A stretch of 64,000 nucleotides of DNA from Psoroptes ovis (lineage: Eukaryota > Arthropoda > Arachnida > Sarcoptiformes > Psoroptidae), in assembly GCA_002943765.1 (NCBI GenBank), contig PQWQ01000001.1, forward strand, positions 1,302,001 to 1,366,000, written 5' to 3'. The notes under the pieces were generated by a model. It saw only the letters and a list, made by a program, of their open reading frames with translations. It was not told the DNA's origin and did no database searches. Made by a program: the position numbers and the translations under genes. Below are positions 1 through 11,337 of this stretch, piece by piece; within the stretch, counting starts at the first letter, position 1; every line of letters starts with the position of its first letter.

Positions 1-144
1 TTTTGTTTATGTTTTTCTTTCAAATTTTTATTTTTTCTATATCGATGAAATGAGAATGAAAATATTGATTAGATAACATCAATTAATCGTCAGTTGTTGC
101 ATTGATATTTATGTTGTTATTTTTCAAATTTTAATTTGATTATT

Positions 145-2549
145 TCAAATATTTGAATCTGTTATGTTAGTCGACGATTCAGCAGCTGTCGTATTATTGA
201 ATAAAGAATTATTTTGATTATTATTATTTGTTGATGGAATTGTTTGTTTTTGATTTGTTAATAATTCAGTAGCAGTTGCTGCTGATGTTATTATGGTTGG
301 ATCATTTATTATTTGTTGTTGTTGCTGGAAATGATTTGGTGATGAAAATGACTGATGTTGTTGATCTAGATTTATTTCATTTGCATGATGTTGTTGTTGT
401 AGTTGTTGTTGGTGATGATGATGATGATAATGTTGATGAAATTGCTGCTGTTGTTGTTGCTGAAGATCATCGTTTGTTTGTTGTATGATCAGCATTTCAT
501 TTGAATGATTATCATTCGATACCAATGTTATTGGCCCTGTTTCAAACATTATATATCTATTATTATCACATGTATCATTATTATCTTGTATCATTGTAAT
601 ATTTGATTGAAAAATATCTGATTGTTGTGGCTGATTCTGTAAAGTTGATACTTGAGATGGTGAAGGCTGTTGTTGAATGACGATTATTTGCGCTGGAGTA
701 ATCGTCGTCGTTGTTGTCGGTTGCAATTGGTTTTGTTGTTGTTGTTGTGATAAAGAATTAGTTGTCAAAACATTAATATTAACATTCTGCACTTGTAATG
801 ATTTTTCACAAAATGCCGCTTGATTGACTTCATTCGAATTATTACTTTGAGTTAATGCTTCTGATAGAATTTGTGCAACAATTTCTTTATCATCCTTTAA
901 TAAGGATAAAATATCATTAACAAAAATTTAAATAAAATATCAATCTACCTTGTTAATGAAACCATAATAAACAAGCTCTTGCGATACAGTAGGTGGTATT
1001 AATTGATCTTTCAATATTTCACATGTTAATTGACGATTAATTTTATCATCTAATTTGATCACAATTTTAATATCATAACAAGTTGGATTTGATGCCAATA
1101 ACTGTATTGAACAATTCATATAGACAATACGTCGTGTTTCTTCATCATATGGATTATCAGGTGTATTGATTAATTTATGTGCTTCATCAATTATTTCCGG
1201 TGATATTGTACGTTGTCTACAGACTAAAGGTGAGCGTGTTGTCGGCATTACAGCTGTCAATGGATATGCACCATTTTTCACTTCATCTAACAGCTTATCT
1301 AGATCACGATTAGGGAAATCTGATTGCTTGAATAAAATTGAAGGCTGTTCAAAACGTTTGATTTCGGCAACAATACGATCACTTTGATTTTTGACGCCTA
1401 ATACACGTGATATGGCTTCCTCAGTTAGTGGTTCTGGTTGTAACGATGGATTGTTCAATATAGAATGAGCACAAAATAATCGCAATGAGGGCACTTCGAA
1501 TATAATCGGATGAAATAATAGATCACGGGCAGTTGGTCTTTGTATTGGATCTTTTCGTAAACATTGTTGTATAAAATCACGTTGTAAATTATTATCTAAC
1601 GATTCAATCGTTTTATTTATAATTTCTTCAGTGATGTGATGCGGTGAATCATTATCACTAGGAATTTCCAATGCAGCCATCTCTAAGGCACACATCCCAA
1701 ATGAATATATGTCTACCGATGGTGATAACACATGATAATCTTGATTATTACCTAATTCAGGTGCTATAAAATGTAGATTTGATTTTGCATTAGCGCGCAC
1801 TGTCTTAACATGTCGATGTATAGCATCAGGTGCAATTGCACCAATTTTTATTAATCCATTATAACTAATGAATATTGTATCACAATTTATATTTCCATGA
1901 ACGATTGATGGCTGTGAACTATGCAGATAACATAATGCTGATAATGTTTGCGTACACCATCTTCGCCAAACCTTTTGATAAATGAAAAAATAAAAATTAG
2001 CAATGAAAATAATCAGATTCATTTCGATTAATATACCTGCAATGATATTTTGATATCATGTCTTTTAGTTTTTTCAAAATATTGTCTTAATGATCCACTC
2101 GACATATATTCAGTAATGAATACAACTTTAGGTACATCAGAATCTCTATGTATCCAGTATTTATGTAATTTGACAATATTTGGATGTTCCAATTGTATTA
2201 AACGATCAAAAACTTCACTAATTGTTTCTTCTTTTGCTTTAAAAAATTTCCTTTCCGAAAATCGTACTTCATTCCAAACGACTTCTACACCTTCTTCAGT
2301 GTCCATTGCTAAATATGTTGCATCAATACCAGGTATATTATTTTGTTCAACCTAATCAATATTACAAAATCATTGAATAACAATTAATGATTCAATTTAA
2401 ATGATAATGATAAATACCTCCTCTCTTCTTTTATGCCATCTACCACAAGGACTTTCTTCCAATATTTCATTTTCTTCTTCTTCAGAATCTTCAACAGCTG
2501 ATTGACTAGATTTTAAATCTTTATCATTATGATGATGTTTATTGTCCAT
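145..2549 (-). CDS. NRBP1: Nuclear receptor-binding protein (NRBP/Madm) pseudokinase
   Basis: Four exons on the minus strand: 2549-2418, 2351-2037, 1971-949, 894-145 (about 739 aa), all with GT/AG ends and matching phases. The product is a kinase-like scaffold of the NRBP/Madm family, which acts in growth signalling and secretory traffic and is thought not to phosphorylate. Visible family signatures are GIDATYLAMDTEEGVEVVW near residue 50, FITEYMSSGSL, then HGNINCDTIF where active kinases have HRDLKxxN, and IKIGAIAPD in place of DFG. VDIYSFGMCALEMA and the conserved C-terminal block KLDDKINRQLTCEIL follow. The start is the first ATG, leading into an acidic, His-containing N-terminus. The last exon adds about 200 residues rich in Gln, His and Asn not present in vertebrate homologues as I recall them (about 535 aa). 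Confidence 0.93.
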
Positions 2550-4803
2550 ATTGAATTTATTTATTTATTTGTTTATCTATCGATGAATATTCAAAATTTC
2601 TGATTAAAAATATTTGAAATCCAGATGATAATAATAATTTTAAATAAAATTCTTCTATTATTCAAATTTTCCAATTAAAAACAATTTAAAAACACTAAAT
2701 TCCAGAAAACGATGATGGTAATGACAATGATTTCATCTATTATTTCAAGAAAATAAGACAAAAATAAAATGAGAATGAGTCAATTTTCCATATTGAAAAT
2801 CAAATATTTCAATTCGAAAAAAAAATATTAATAATGATAAACACAAATACAAATACAAACACCATAAAAAATTCAATCAAAAATTGTTTGTATTGTTTTC
2901 ATTCAAAAATACTCAATCAAGTAATTCAATTCACTTTTTATTTTCAAATTCAATTGATTTCAAACATTATTATTCATCATTCATTTATTTTTCATAAATT
3001 ATCAAGTTAATATCTCTTTAATAATTTGTAAATAAATAAAAAAAAATTCCACCAAAATATAAACAACGACCACAATAATAATTGTAAAAACAATCAAATC
3101 AAATCAAATCAAATTTAATAATATTTAATATTCAATTATAATTTATTTTCTCAATTTTAATTTAATATTTCGGTATTGAGCTGTGTGGTATTGATATAAA
3201 TACAATATTTTTTAATATTATTTTTCATATCATTTCAATTCAATTCATTACATTTCAATTTATTTATTTTTTTGCAGTGTTTTGTATGCATTTTTTTTTT
3301 GTTTTTTGTTTTATTTTATTTTAATAATTTCAGGCTACAAAATGCTGCAGCATAAACAACACACACACACATTTACACAAACACACGCATAGACATAGAC
3401 ATGTACAGACATACACATAAACACATACACACAGAGACACACTGAGATACATGCAAACACACATAAACACACTGCAGTGTAAAAATGTATATAAACACCA
3501 ACACCAAAAAAAAACACCAGCATCAACATCAGCAACGAAAACAATAAAAAATTTTAAAAAAAATACATAAATAGATGGATATATAACACTTGTATTTAAT
3601 GAAGAAAAAAAATTGATAAAATGAATTTATTTGATATATCACAATTTTCAGTGTTGTTGCTGTTGCTGATGATGATGATGATAATTTTCCTTTTAATTGC
3701 AGATAAATAGATGAATAAATGAATTAATTAATGAATTAAATGGATGGATATAAGAACAGATAGATATGTGGATAGATGATACATGGATACATATCACACA
3801 GAAACATTGAGAGCAGATGATGGTGACATTATAATCGTTTAGGTTTTGTTGCGATTATTGTTGTTGTATTTTGATTTGATATTACTTGATTTTGTTCGTA
3901 TAAATGTGTTGTTCTTCTAGGTGAAACATTATTTCATATTCACAGATAAATATATGAGATAAAATGTCAATATATAACACCATTTAAAATGTTGAAAATG
4001 AATAATTTCGATGTTAATGATGATAATAATAATAATAATAATGATCATGATGATAATACATGATAATGGTAGAGACACATATAATTTTTATTATCATTAT
4101 CATTGTTGATGCAGATGTTTCTTTTGATCTTTGATTTATTTAGTGATTTGTTGATTTGATTTTTTTCATTGCCGATATTCAAATATTCAATATTGATTGA
4201 TTGATTTCTTTGAAAAAAATTTTTGAAATAACAAAGAAATTGAATCGATTTCTTAGGTTGTTTTTTGGTAATATTTTTCAGAAATGAATTTAAAAAACTC
4301 AAAAATAAAATCAAAGATTCTCACCTTTTTGTCTAATTCTAATTGATTTTAGATTGAATCAAGTTGACAACAATTTTGAATAAATCTCAGATTACTTTAT
4401 TGTTGATAATTAGATTTACTAATTTACAACAACAAAATCATAGATTTAAACACTGAATTAATTTTAATTAAGATTATAAAATTAACATATTTTTCAAGAT
4501 TTAATTTCTTAGATTTAAAATTTTTTTTTAATAAGAATATTAAATCATCATCATCATCAACATAATTAAGTCTTAAAATGATGGCAAATGATGATTGATA
4601 ATGTGACGTCGTTTTCGATGTCTTCTTGTCTGCTTGAATATTTTATTTAAACGATGATAATTAGCCGAAAATAGCGAGAATCATATTTTTAAAAAATTAA
4701 AAATAAAACAATGAGCTAATATAACAACAACAACAACAACAACAGAGTAAAAATATGTAATTCAAATGAAAATATTCATTTATGTTTTTTCACAAATAAT
4801 GAA
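2550..4803. other. AT-rich intergenic DNA upstream of NRBP
   Basis: No reading frame here resembles a protein. The stretch holds A/T-rich low-complexity sequence and, at about 3350-3480, a degenerate CA-type microsatellite (ACACAC with GACATA and ATACAC variants). Short GAT runs lie near 4020 and CAA runs near 4725. The first few hundred bases next to 2549 presumably carry the NRBP promoter, but no clear core element is visible. Confidence 0.6.
3350..3480. repeat. Degenerate CA/TG microsatellite
   Basis: Repeated ACAC and ACATA units on the plus strand, interrupted by GACA and GAGACA variants. It produces a spurious Cys/Val-rich frame on the minus strand. Confidence 0.7.
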
Positions 4804-4808
4804 TTTTA

Positions 4809-4945
4809 TGTTAGCCGTTGTAAAAAACGAATGATCGTTATAATTTATTAAAAGACGTTGTAAAATATAAAATTTAAATTTTTAAAAAGGGGAGGGATTT
4901 AGGGGTTTGTTCACAAAGGACGTACGCCAATTATTTATTTCAACA
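4809..4945 (-). repeat. 3' LTR of the copia element (137 bp)
   Basis: On the plus strand it begins TGTTAGCCGTTG and ends ATTTCAACA, with a G-rich patch AAAAAGGGGAGGG in the middle. It matches 6960-7096 base for base by eye. AT-rich TATA- and AATAAA-like strings occur on the minus strand. It carries the stop codon of the pol frame (4940-4942). Confidence 0.95.
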
Positions 4946-6685
4946 CACCCTTCTAATTGGCGTCAGTCCACGAAAATTTTCAATTTTAATCTTGCCAAGA
5001 GGCTTTGTTAACATATCTGCAAGTTGTTCTGCTGATGGTACTTTGATTACTTCGTTGTTTTCATGGCTGAATTCTTGTACTAATAATTTCTTATCGTACT
5101 CGAAATAACCGGATTGTTTAAATTCATTATTGTCCAGAATTGCTTTCGCTGCTCTACTGTCAATCATCAATTTCAAGTCAGCTTTTATATTCAATTCTGA
5201 CAGCAGTTGTTGAATTGGTCTGGCTAGTCTCCAGGTGGACAGAGCTGCATTTAATTCAGCTTCGCATGATGAGTGCGGCATCCTCAATTGTTTCTTTGAT
5301 GACCACAGCACTGGAGACTCATCTAATTGCACGATCGACCCACTGACTGAACGCCCTTTTGGATCTGATTTAAAGCTTGCGTCAGTCCATGCATTAATTT
5401 TCCAAACCTTGACTGGTGTAATAATCAGTTTCATATCTTTAGTACCAGCCAAGTACCTTACGACCCTTTTGCATGCCATCATTAATGCATCGGTCGGTTT
5501 ATCTGCGTACGATGTTAAATGTGATATGCACACAGAGATATCAGGTCTCGTGTGTGTGGCTACATAATTCAAACAGCCTAATAATTCTCTAACCGGTAGA
5601 TCTTTATTAATTGGGCCAGTCGAATAATCTTCAAAACAGTCCATAGGCACATTCGTTGAATTGCACCCTTCCATTTTGAATCTTTCCATGATATCCTCAA
5701 TGTAATCTTCTTGATCAATAGTTATCATGTTGTCCCTACAATCAATTTTCAGACCAAGATAAATATTACATTCTCCAAAATCATGGATATCGAATCTTCG
5801 TTCGAATTGGTTCATAACATCATCTATCTTGATTTTATCATTATACGCAATAATTATGTCATCGACATAAATAACCACAATCATATTATTTGAGTAGAAT
5901 ACACACTTATCAACCAGCGACTGTTTCAACTTGCAACTTTCAATCAGAAAAGTGCTTAGCGTCTCATACCACCTTCTCGGCGCTTCTTTCAAGCCATACA
6001 ACGCTTTCTCCAACTTCCAATATCTGTCTGTAATACCTTTGGGGGGTATAACATAAACATCACTTTCTAATTTAGAGTTCAAGAACGCTGTTGAAATGTC
6101 AAATTGTCTTATTTTCATTTTCATTGTCAAAGCATACGTTAAGATGGTCAATAACGTTGACATTCTCAGCGTAGGTGCGAATGTATTTCCAGTATTATAT
6201 TGTTCAAATCCTCTCACAACACACCTAGCTTTGTATCTTCCATCGGATTTTCTGGCGAACACCCATTTTGTTGTTAATGGTTTCATACCTGATAAAGGAA
6301 GCTGACCCACAATCTTATATACACCCTTCTGGGTCAGTTCATTCTTCTCTTTATCCATCGCCAGTTGCCATTTTTCATAATCATTCGACTTCATAGCTTC
6401 ATCATAATTCTTTGGCGTTGCTGAAATTGTTTCCACATTCATTACTTTCACTTCATCCAAAACGATAGATTCTTTCTTCTCATTCATGATCGCTGGGAAA
6501 CCCATAACATTCTCGTCAAAATCCACGTCACACGTTTTGAATGTTTTGTTGGATCTCGGATCTAATAACCAATAGTTTTTTGTTGTTTCTGTATAACCAA
6601 CAAAAATGAATTTTTGACCTCTTTGATTAAATTTGGTCGCAATCATATTATCGTTCATTCTCCAGTATGCCAAACATCCGAACAC
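4940..6685 (-). CDS. Copia pol remnant: integrase C-end, reverse transcriptase, RNase H
   Basis: A single uninterrupted frame of 581 aa from the first ATG, open upstream to a TGA at 6776-6778 and so including more integrase tail (WPTKSKIIPYEKFFGK). Order: integrase C-terminal region (FGCLAYW, GYTETTKNYW) at about 1-60; reverse transcriptase at about 120-360 with FDISTAFLN and the catalytic YVDD; RNase H at about 440-580 with TDASF, SCEAELNA and IDSRAAKAIL. All acidic catalytic residues I can identify are present. It lacks gag, protease and the integrase core, so expression as a normal polyprotein is impossible from this copy. The last codons run through the purine tract and stop inside the 3' LTR. 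Confidence 0.92.
   Translation of the reverse strand: MFGCLAYWRMNDNMIATKFNQRGQKFIFVGYTETTKNYWLLDPRSNKTFKTCDVDFDENVMGFPAIMNEKKESIVLDEVKVMNVETISATPKNYDEAMKSNDYEKWQLAMDKEKNELTQKGVYKIVGQLPLSGMKPLTTKWVFARKSDGRYKARCVVRGFEQYNTGNTFAPTLRMSTLLTILTYALTMKMKIRQFDISTAFLNSKLESDVYVIPPKGITDRYWKLEKALYGLKEAPRRWYETLSTFLIESCKLKQSLVDKCVFYSNNMIVVIYVDDIIIAYNDKIKIDDVMNQFERRFDIHDFGECNIYLGLKIDCRDNMITIDQEDYIEDIMERFKMEGCNSTNVPMDCFEDYSTGPINKDLPVRELLGCLNYVATHTRPDISVCISHLTSYADKPTDALMMACKRVVRYLAGTKDMKLIITPVKVWKINAWTDASFKSDPKGRSVSGSIVQLDESPVLWSSKKQLRMPHSSCEAELNAALSTWRLARPIQQLLSELNIKADLKLMIDSRAAKAILDNNEFKQSGYFEYDKKLLVQEFSHENNEVIKVPSAEQLADMLTKPLGKIKIENFRGLTPIRRVC
4946..4954 (-). other. Polypurine tract of the copia element
   Basis: The minus strand reads AGAAGGGTG immediately before the 3' LTR. 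The same bases encode the last Arg-Arg-Val of the pol frame, so tract and coding sequence overlap. Confidence 0.7.
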
Positions 6686-6948
6686 TTTCAGATGGTCATA
6701 TGTTACACTTTTCCCGAAAAATTTTTCATAAGGAATTATCTTTGATTTTGTTGGCCATTTCGTTGTTATTATTTGTCATTCGATGCGGTAATATTCTTAA
6801 ATTGTAATTGTTCATTCGATCAATTAATCAATAATCATACACAAAATTTCAATTATTCACTTAATTAATTGACAATCAGTTGAAATCAATTAATTCACAA
6901 TCAAAAAAAAAAAAACACAAAAATTCGTTAAATTCAGTCAAATTTAGA

Positions 6949-6959
6949 CTCTGCTACCA
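6949..6959 (-). other. Primer-binding site (initiator tRNA-Met)
   Basis: Directly inside the 5' LTR, the minus strand reads TGGTAGCAGAG. The plus strand CTCTGCTACCA equals the 3' end, with CCA, of animal initiator tRNA-Met, the usual primer of Ty1/copia elements. There is no gap between the LTR and the site. Confidence 0.88.
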
Positions 6960-7096
6960 TGTTAGCCGTTGTAAAAAACGAATGATCGTTATAATTTATT
7001 AAAAGACGTTGTAAAATATAAAATTTAAATTTTTAAAAAGGGGAGGGATTTAGGGGTTTGTTCACAAAGGACGTACGCCAATTATTTATTTCAACA
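6960..7096 (-). repeat. 5' LTR of the copia element (137 bp)
   Basis: Second copy of the 137-bp repeat, with the same TG/CA ends. Transcription of the minus-strand element should start here. At 137 bp it is short for the copia group, where a few hundred bases is common. It is followed at 7097 by TTTTA, the target duplication. Confidence 0.95.
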
Positions 7097-7101
7097 TTTT
7101 A

Positions 7102-7730
7102 ACAAAATAAATTTCAATACAAAAACTACGTGTTTTATAAATTTTGATTTGATTTTGCAAAAATTTCAATCATTTATCGTGAGAAATTCATCAACAAACA
7201 TAAATGCAACAGCCACACCACCAACACGATCGAAATCGATTGAAAACAATCATTTTTCATTGAAAAATTAACACTCATTTATTTTGAATGTGATTTTTGG
7301 TACAATATTTAATTTTATTTGAAAAAAAGATGATAAATTAGTCTATCAAAAAAATAAAATTTATTTAAAAAAAAATCGAAAACCATGTATTCAATCGTTT
7401 TTTTTTTTTTTTTTGAATTATTAATTGCACAACGATAAAGATAAAAATACAAACATAAATAATACACATTACCCATACATTAAACACATTCAAATAACAT
7501 AGACACACACCTTTGAAGTAAGATTGTTTCTTGTTTTTTTCCATTCATTCATTCATTTATTATTGGCGTAAAGTTGCGTTAAAAATTAATGATGCAATTG
7601 TGATCGTTTCTCTTCTTTCTTCAACACATTTGTCACAATAAAACATGCGCCGCAACGATTCAAAGAGTTAGCGATTGTGGTTGAATAACAATTTGAAGAT
7701 TTAAAAAATTTAAAAATGATAATTAATCAA
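7102..7730. other. Intergenic DNA between the copia element and TRNT1
   Basis: AT-rich sequence with poly-T and poly-A runs near 7400 and 7370. No recognisable coding or RNA signal. It probably includes the TRNT1 3' UTR next to 7731. Confidence 0.5.
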
Positions 7731-9317
7731 TCAGTTTTGATTCAATGTTTCAATTATTTTATCAATTTCTTTTATAAATTCTTCTTCATTCATTTGATAA
7801 TTCTGTTCTGCCCATTTCGCTCGTAATCGTTCCAATATTATTCCTAATTGTTTACGATTTTTTACTTTATCAAACAACATTGTACCATTGAATGGGAATA
7901 CGGGTATACACCAATCGATTATCATTGATTTGATTAGATTTTCATCAAAACCATAATATAATAAATATTGTTGACAATATTCTTTTAAATTCTTTTGATT
8001 AGATTTAGGTGATAAGGCAATTTGTTTCTGTAATTCTTTTATAAAATGTTCATTATCAATATTTGCAGTACTTTTTAATCGATTCATTAGAATATAACCC
8101 ATTGTATCACGTTCATTGTTGGATAATTTTAAACGATTTGTTATCGATGCTAATTCATCTAAATCACTGATCAATGATGCAAACAATGTCGATACTTTCC
8201 ATTCGATGAATTTTGTTTCTTTTAAATTTTTTTGAACATTATAAAATTCATTTAAATCAATTTTTTCATTAATAAAACCTAAGTATTTTCCAATCTTCAA
8301 TTCATTAAACATCATTTCAATTGAATCGATGCAATTGATGTTGATCAATATGCGTTTCAATTCATACCAAATACGTTCACCACTGATTGTTTGTAAGCCA
8401 TCTAGATTTTTTTTCATGGTTTCGATTATTTGCTGATCATGTTGACCTGATTGTCCGAATCTGGTGTGAAAACGAAAATATCTGAATATTCTTAAATAAT
8501 CTTCTTTCATCCGTTTGTCAGCATCACCTACGAATCTAATTCTACGATTTTTTAAATCTGATACTCCATCAAAATAATCATATAAAATTCCATTCAAATC
8601 GATAAACATAGAGTTGATTGTTAAATCTCTTCTTGATGCGTCTAAAAATATCAATACATTAATTTTAAGAAATCATTTGAGATTGATTGATATTACCCAA
8701 TTTCCAATCATTGATGAATTCGACTTCAGCATGACGTCCATCAGTGTTCACATCGACACGCAAAGTTGTAATCTCATATTGTGATATATTCCTAATCCTT
8801 GCCGTAACTGTACCATGTTTGGTACCTGCTTGTGTTGTTATTAAACGTACATCTGGTTTATCACTGAGAAAAATATCTAAAATTATAACCGAATCAAATT
8901 AAGAGCTGAAAAAAATTTACCTTAAAATTTTGATCATCTCATCGGGTTTAGCATCGGATGCAAAATCAATATCATTCGGAGTAATTTGACACAAAATATC
9001 ACGTACTGCTCCACCGGCCATACGCTTTTAATTGAAAATAAAACGAAATAAGACTACGATCATAAATGTAAATGAATGATACATACGATCTCGTAACCAT
9101 TTGCAGTGAATATTTGATTTAAATATTGTATTTCATCATTTTTGATCAATTTTTGAAATAAATTAAATACATTTTCATTCAAATCTTTTAATCGTGTACA
9201 TTTTAAACAAGATGATTTGGATGTTTCCATTTGTGTTTGTTTGGTATATAAATTCTTTTTGATAATATAATTGATATTCAATCTAAAACATCTGAGAATA
9301 TTGCGAGATAATCTCAT
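7731..9317 (-). CDS. TRNT1: CCA-adding tRNA nucleotidyltransferase 1
   Basis: Four exons: 9317-9087, 9024-8921, 8863-8697, 8641-7731 (470 aa), phases consistent. The enzyme adds CCA to the 3' end of cytosolic and mitochondrial tRNAs. Class II nucleotidyltransferase motifs are visible: AGGAVRD followed by DIDFA (metal-binding DxD, residues about 79-95), the T-rich DGRH segment, RRDLTINSMF, and EDYLRIFRYFRF with the ATP/CTP-selecting region before GERIWYELKRI. Length fits the human enzyme (about 434 aa) plus a longer leader. The first ATG opens a basic, Arg/Asn/Leu-rich presequence typical of mitochondrial import; a second ATG about 29 codons on (METSKSS) could make the cytosolic form. It shares a 261-bp divergent promoter region with PPM1G. 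Confidence 0.95.
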
Positions 9318-9578
9318 TTCGAGGATTTGAATTCAAATTTTGATTCAGATTAATCAAAATTCAATGTGCATGTGTTTGATAAACATTGCGATCGTTGTTT
9401 GTGAAATTTTGTCGTGTCCTTTATGGACAGCGCAAAAATGACTCAACCGTGCACATTTTTTTTTTTTGTTTTAGGCCGGTCTTTTTCTCAAAATTCAATT
9501 TTTCTGTATTTTTGAATTCATTTATTTTATTTCATTTAATCATTTTTTTTAATTGAACATCTACAAATATCGAGTAAA
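9318..9578. promoter_or_regulatory. Candidate bidirectional promoter, TRNT1/PPM1G
   Basis: Only 261 bases separate the start codons of two divergent housekeeping genes. The stretch contains a relatively GC-rich block near 9385-9480, including GCGATCG, GTCCTTTATGGACAGCGC and GGCCGG. No TATA box is evident. Promoter function is inferred from position alone. Confidence 0.5.
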
Positions 9579-11332
9579 ATGGGATCATATTTATCCAAAC
9601 CTAAAACACAAATCGACAGTACATGTGGTGAAAATGATAAATTTATTTATTGTACTGCCGAAATGCAAGGATGGCGTAAAACACAAGAGGTATATCGATT
9701 TGATTTTTGAATTATTTTTTTTTATTAACGACATTAATTTATCATCAAATAGGATGCACATGTTGCCATGTTGGACTTTGATGATAAAAACACAGTATTA
9801 TTCGCTGTATTCGATGGACATGGTGGAGATGAAATATCAAAATATTGTTCATTACATTTTCCAGAATTTATTAAAAATTCTAAATTATATCAAGAAAATA
9901 AAATTATTGAATCATTAGAGGATTCATTTCTAAAATTTGATAATACACTTAAAGAACCAAGTGTTTTAGCCGAATTGAAAAAATTAGCTAATCTACCGAA
10001 TGATGATGATGATGATGAAGATTATGTTGATGAAAGCGAAACAAATGATCTACGTAAAGAAGCATCGATGCCGATTGAAGAGATTCTGAAAAAAAATTTT
10101 CAATCTTATGTTCAAAATGATGGTGATGATACAAATGATGCTAGTGATACTGAGAAAAAAAGTATAGAAAATGGAAACGCAGTTAAAGATGATGAAAATA
10201 AAAATGAATCTCAAGTTAAAGAAGATCTGCAAGAACCTTCATCAACATCAGCTAAAGCAGCTTCCAATAACTCAGCGAAAGACAGGACATTCTTATTTAA
10301 ATCTGAAACATTGAAAGCATTTTTACAAGATTATCTTGATGAAGAAGATGATGAGGAAGATGAAGAAGACGGAAAAAGTGATGATGAAGATGAAAGTGAG
10401 GACGAAAATGGTGAATGTCCCGATTCAGATGAAGATGAAGATGATAATGATGATGATGATGAAGACGATGACGATGATGATGATCGTGAAAATATAGCTA
10501 ATAATTTGAAGAATGTACTCAGTATGGAATATGAGCCAGGAAAAGGTAGCGGATGCACAGCAATTGTGTCATTAATACGTGATAACAAATTATATGTCGC
10601 TAATGTTGGTGATTCACGGTGTGTATTATCACGAGAAGGTAAAGCGATTGATATGTCTGAAGATCATAAACCAGAAGATGACAAAGAACGTCAACGCATT
10701 GTCAATGCAGGCGGTGAAATAACTCATGATGGCCGTGTAAATGGCGGTCTCAATTTATCACGTGCCATCGGTGATCATATGTATAAAAATAATACAAATA
10801 TTCCTGATCGTGACCAAATGATAACAGCATTACCTGATATACGCACAGAAACAATTGATTTAGATAAAGATGAATTTTTATTTTTAGCATGTGATGGTAT
10901 CTGGAATTCTATGAGCAGTCAAGAAGTAGTCGATTTCATAAATGAAAGATTAAATAATAATGTTGAATTGAAAGTCATTTGTGAAGAGGTAAGAGATAAT
11001 TTATCAGAATTTTTTTTCAATCATTTTTTTATTAAAACAAAATAATTTAGTTATTCAAAGCATGTTTGGCTCCCAGCACTGATGGCGATGGGTCTGGTTG
11101 TGATAATATGACCTGTATTTTAGTGCGATTTAAAAAAACAAATGATGAAAATAATAAAAATGATTGCATTAAAAATGAAAATAATAGTTGTAAGCGTCCA
11201 CTCGAAACCAATGGAGAATCCTCAGAAATAAATGATGATCATTCCGATGCCAATAATAAAAATAAGAGACCGAAAAATAATATTGATGATGAGGAAGAAA
11301 ATCTTCTGAAACCAGGCTCATCTAAAGATTGA
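9579..11332 (+). CDS. PPM1G: Protein phosphatase 1G (PP2C family, PPM1G)
   Basis: Three exons: 9579-9689, 9753-10988, 11051-11332 (542 aa; human PPM1G about 546). A metal-dependent Ser/Thr phosphatase that in animals acts on splicing factors and histones in the nucleus. The N-terminus MGSYLSKP has a myristoylation-type Gly2 and matches the family start. PP2C motifs seen: MQGWRKTQED, FAVFDGHGG (metal Asp), VANVGDSRCV, NLSRAIGDH, ACDGIWN and GDGSGCDNMT near the end. As in PPM1G specifically, the domain is split by a long acidic insertion (about residues 110-290) with Asp/Glu runs encoded by GATGATGAA repeats. The tail carries a basic KNKRPKNN patch suggesting nuclear import. The start is confirmed by exon 1 reading directly into the conserved fold. 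Confidence 0.96.
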
Positions 11333-11337
11333 AAATA

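Larger units (their letters stand above)
4809..7096 (-). mobile_element. Ty1/copia LTR retrotransposon, internally deleted
   Basis: A 2288-bp element flanked by the 5-bp target duplication TTTTA (4804-4808 and 7097-7101). Two 137-bp LTRs begin TG and end CA and look identical by eye. A primer-binding site lies against the 5' LTR and a purine tract against the 3' LTR. Between them are a leader of about 180 bases and one reading frame with the integrase C-terminal end, reverse transcriptase and RNase H in copia order. Gag, protease and the integrase zinc finger and catalytic core are absent, so the copy is probably non-autonomous. Identical LTRs point to recent insertion, shortly after or together with the internal deletion. 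Confidence 0.95.

Noticed and set aside
3335..3544. Cys/Val-rich minus-strand frame
   Set aside because: It arises from the degenerate CA microsatellite.
6949..6959. tRNA-like 3' end CTCTGCTACCA
   Set aside because: No cloverleaf surrounds it; it is the primer-binding site next to the LTR.
10331..10588. Poly-Ser frame on the minus strand
   Set aside because: It is the antisense shadow of the acidic insertion of PPM1G.
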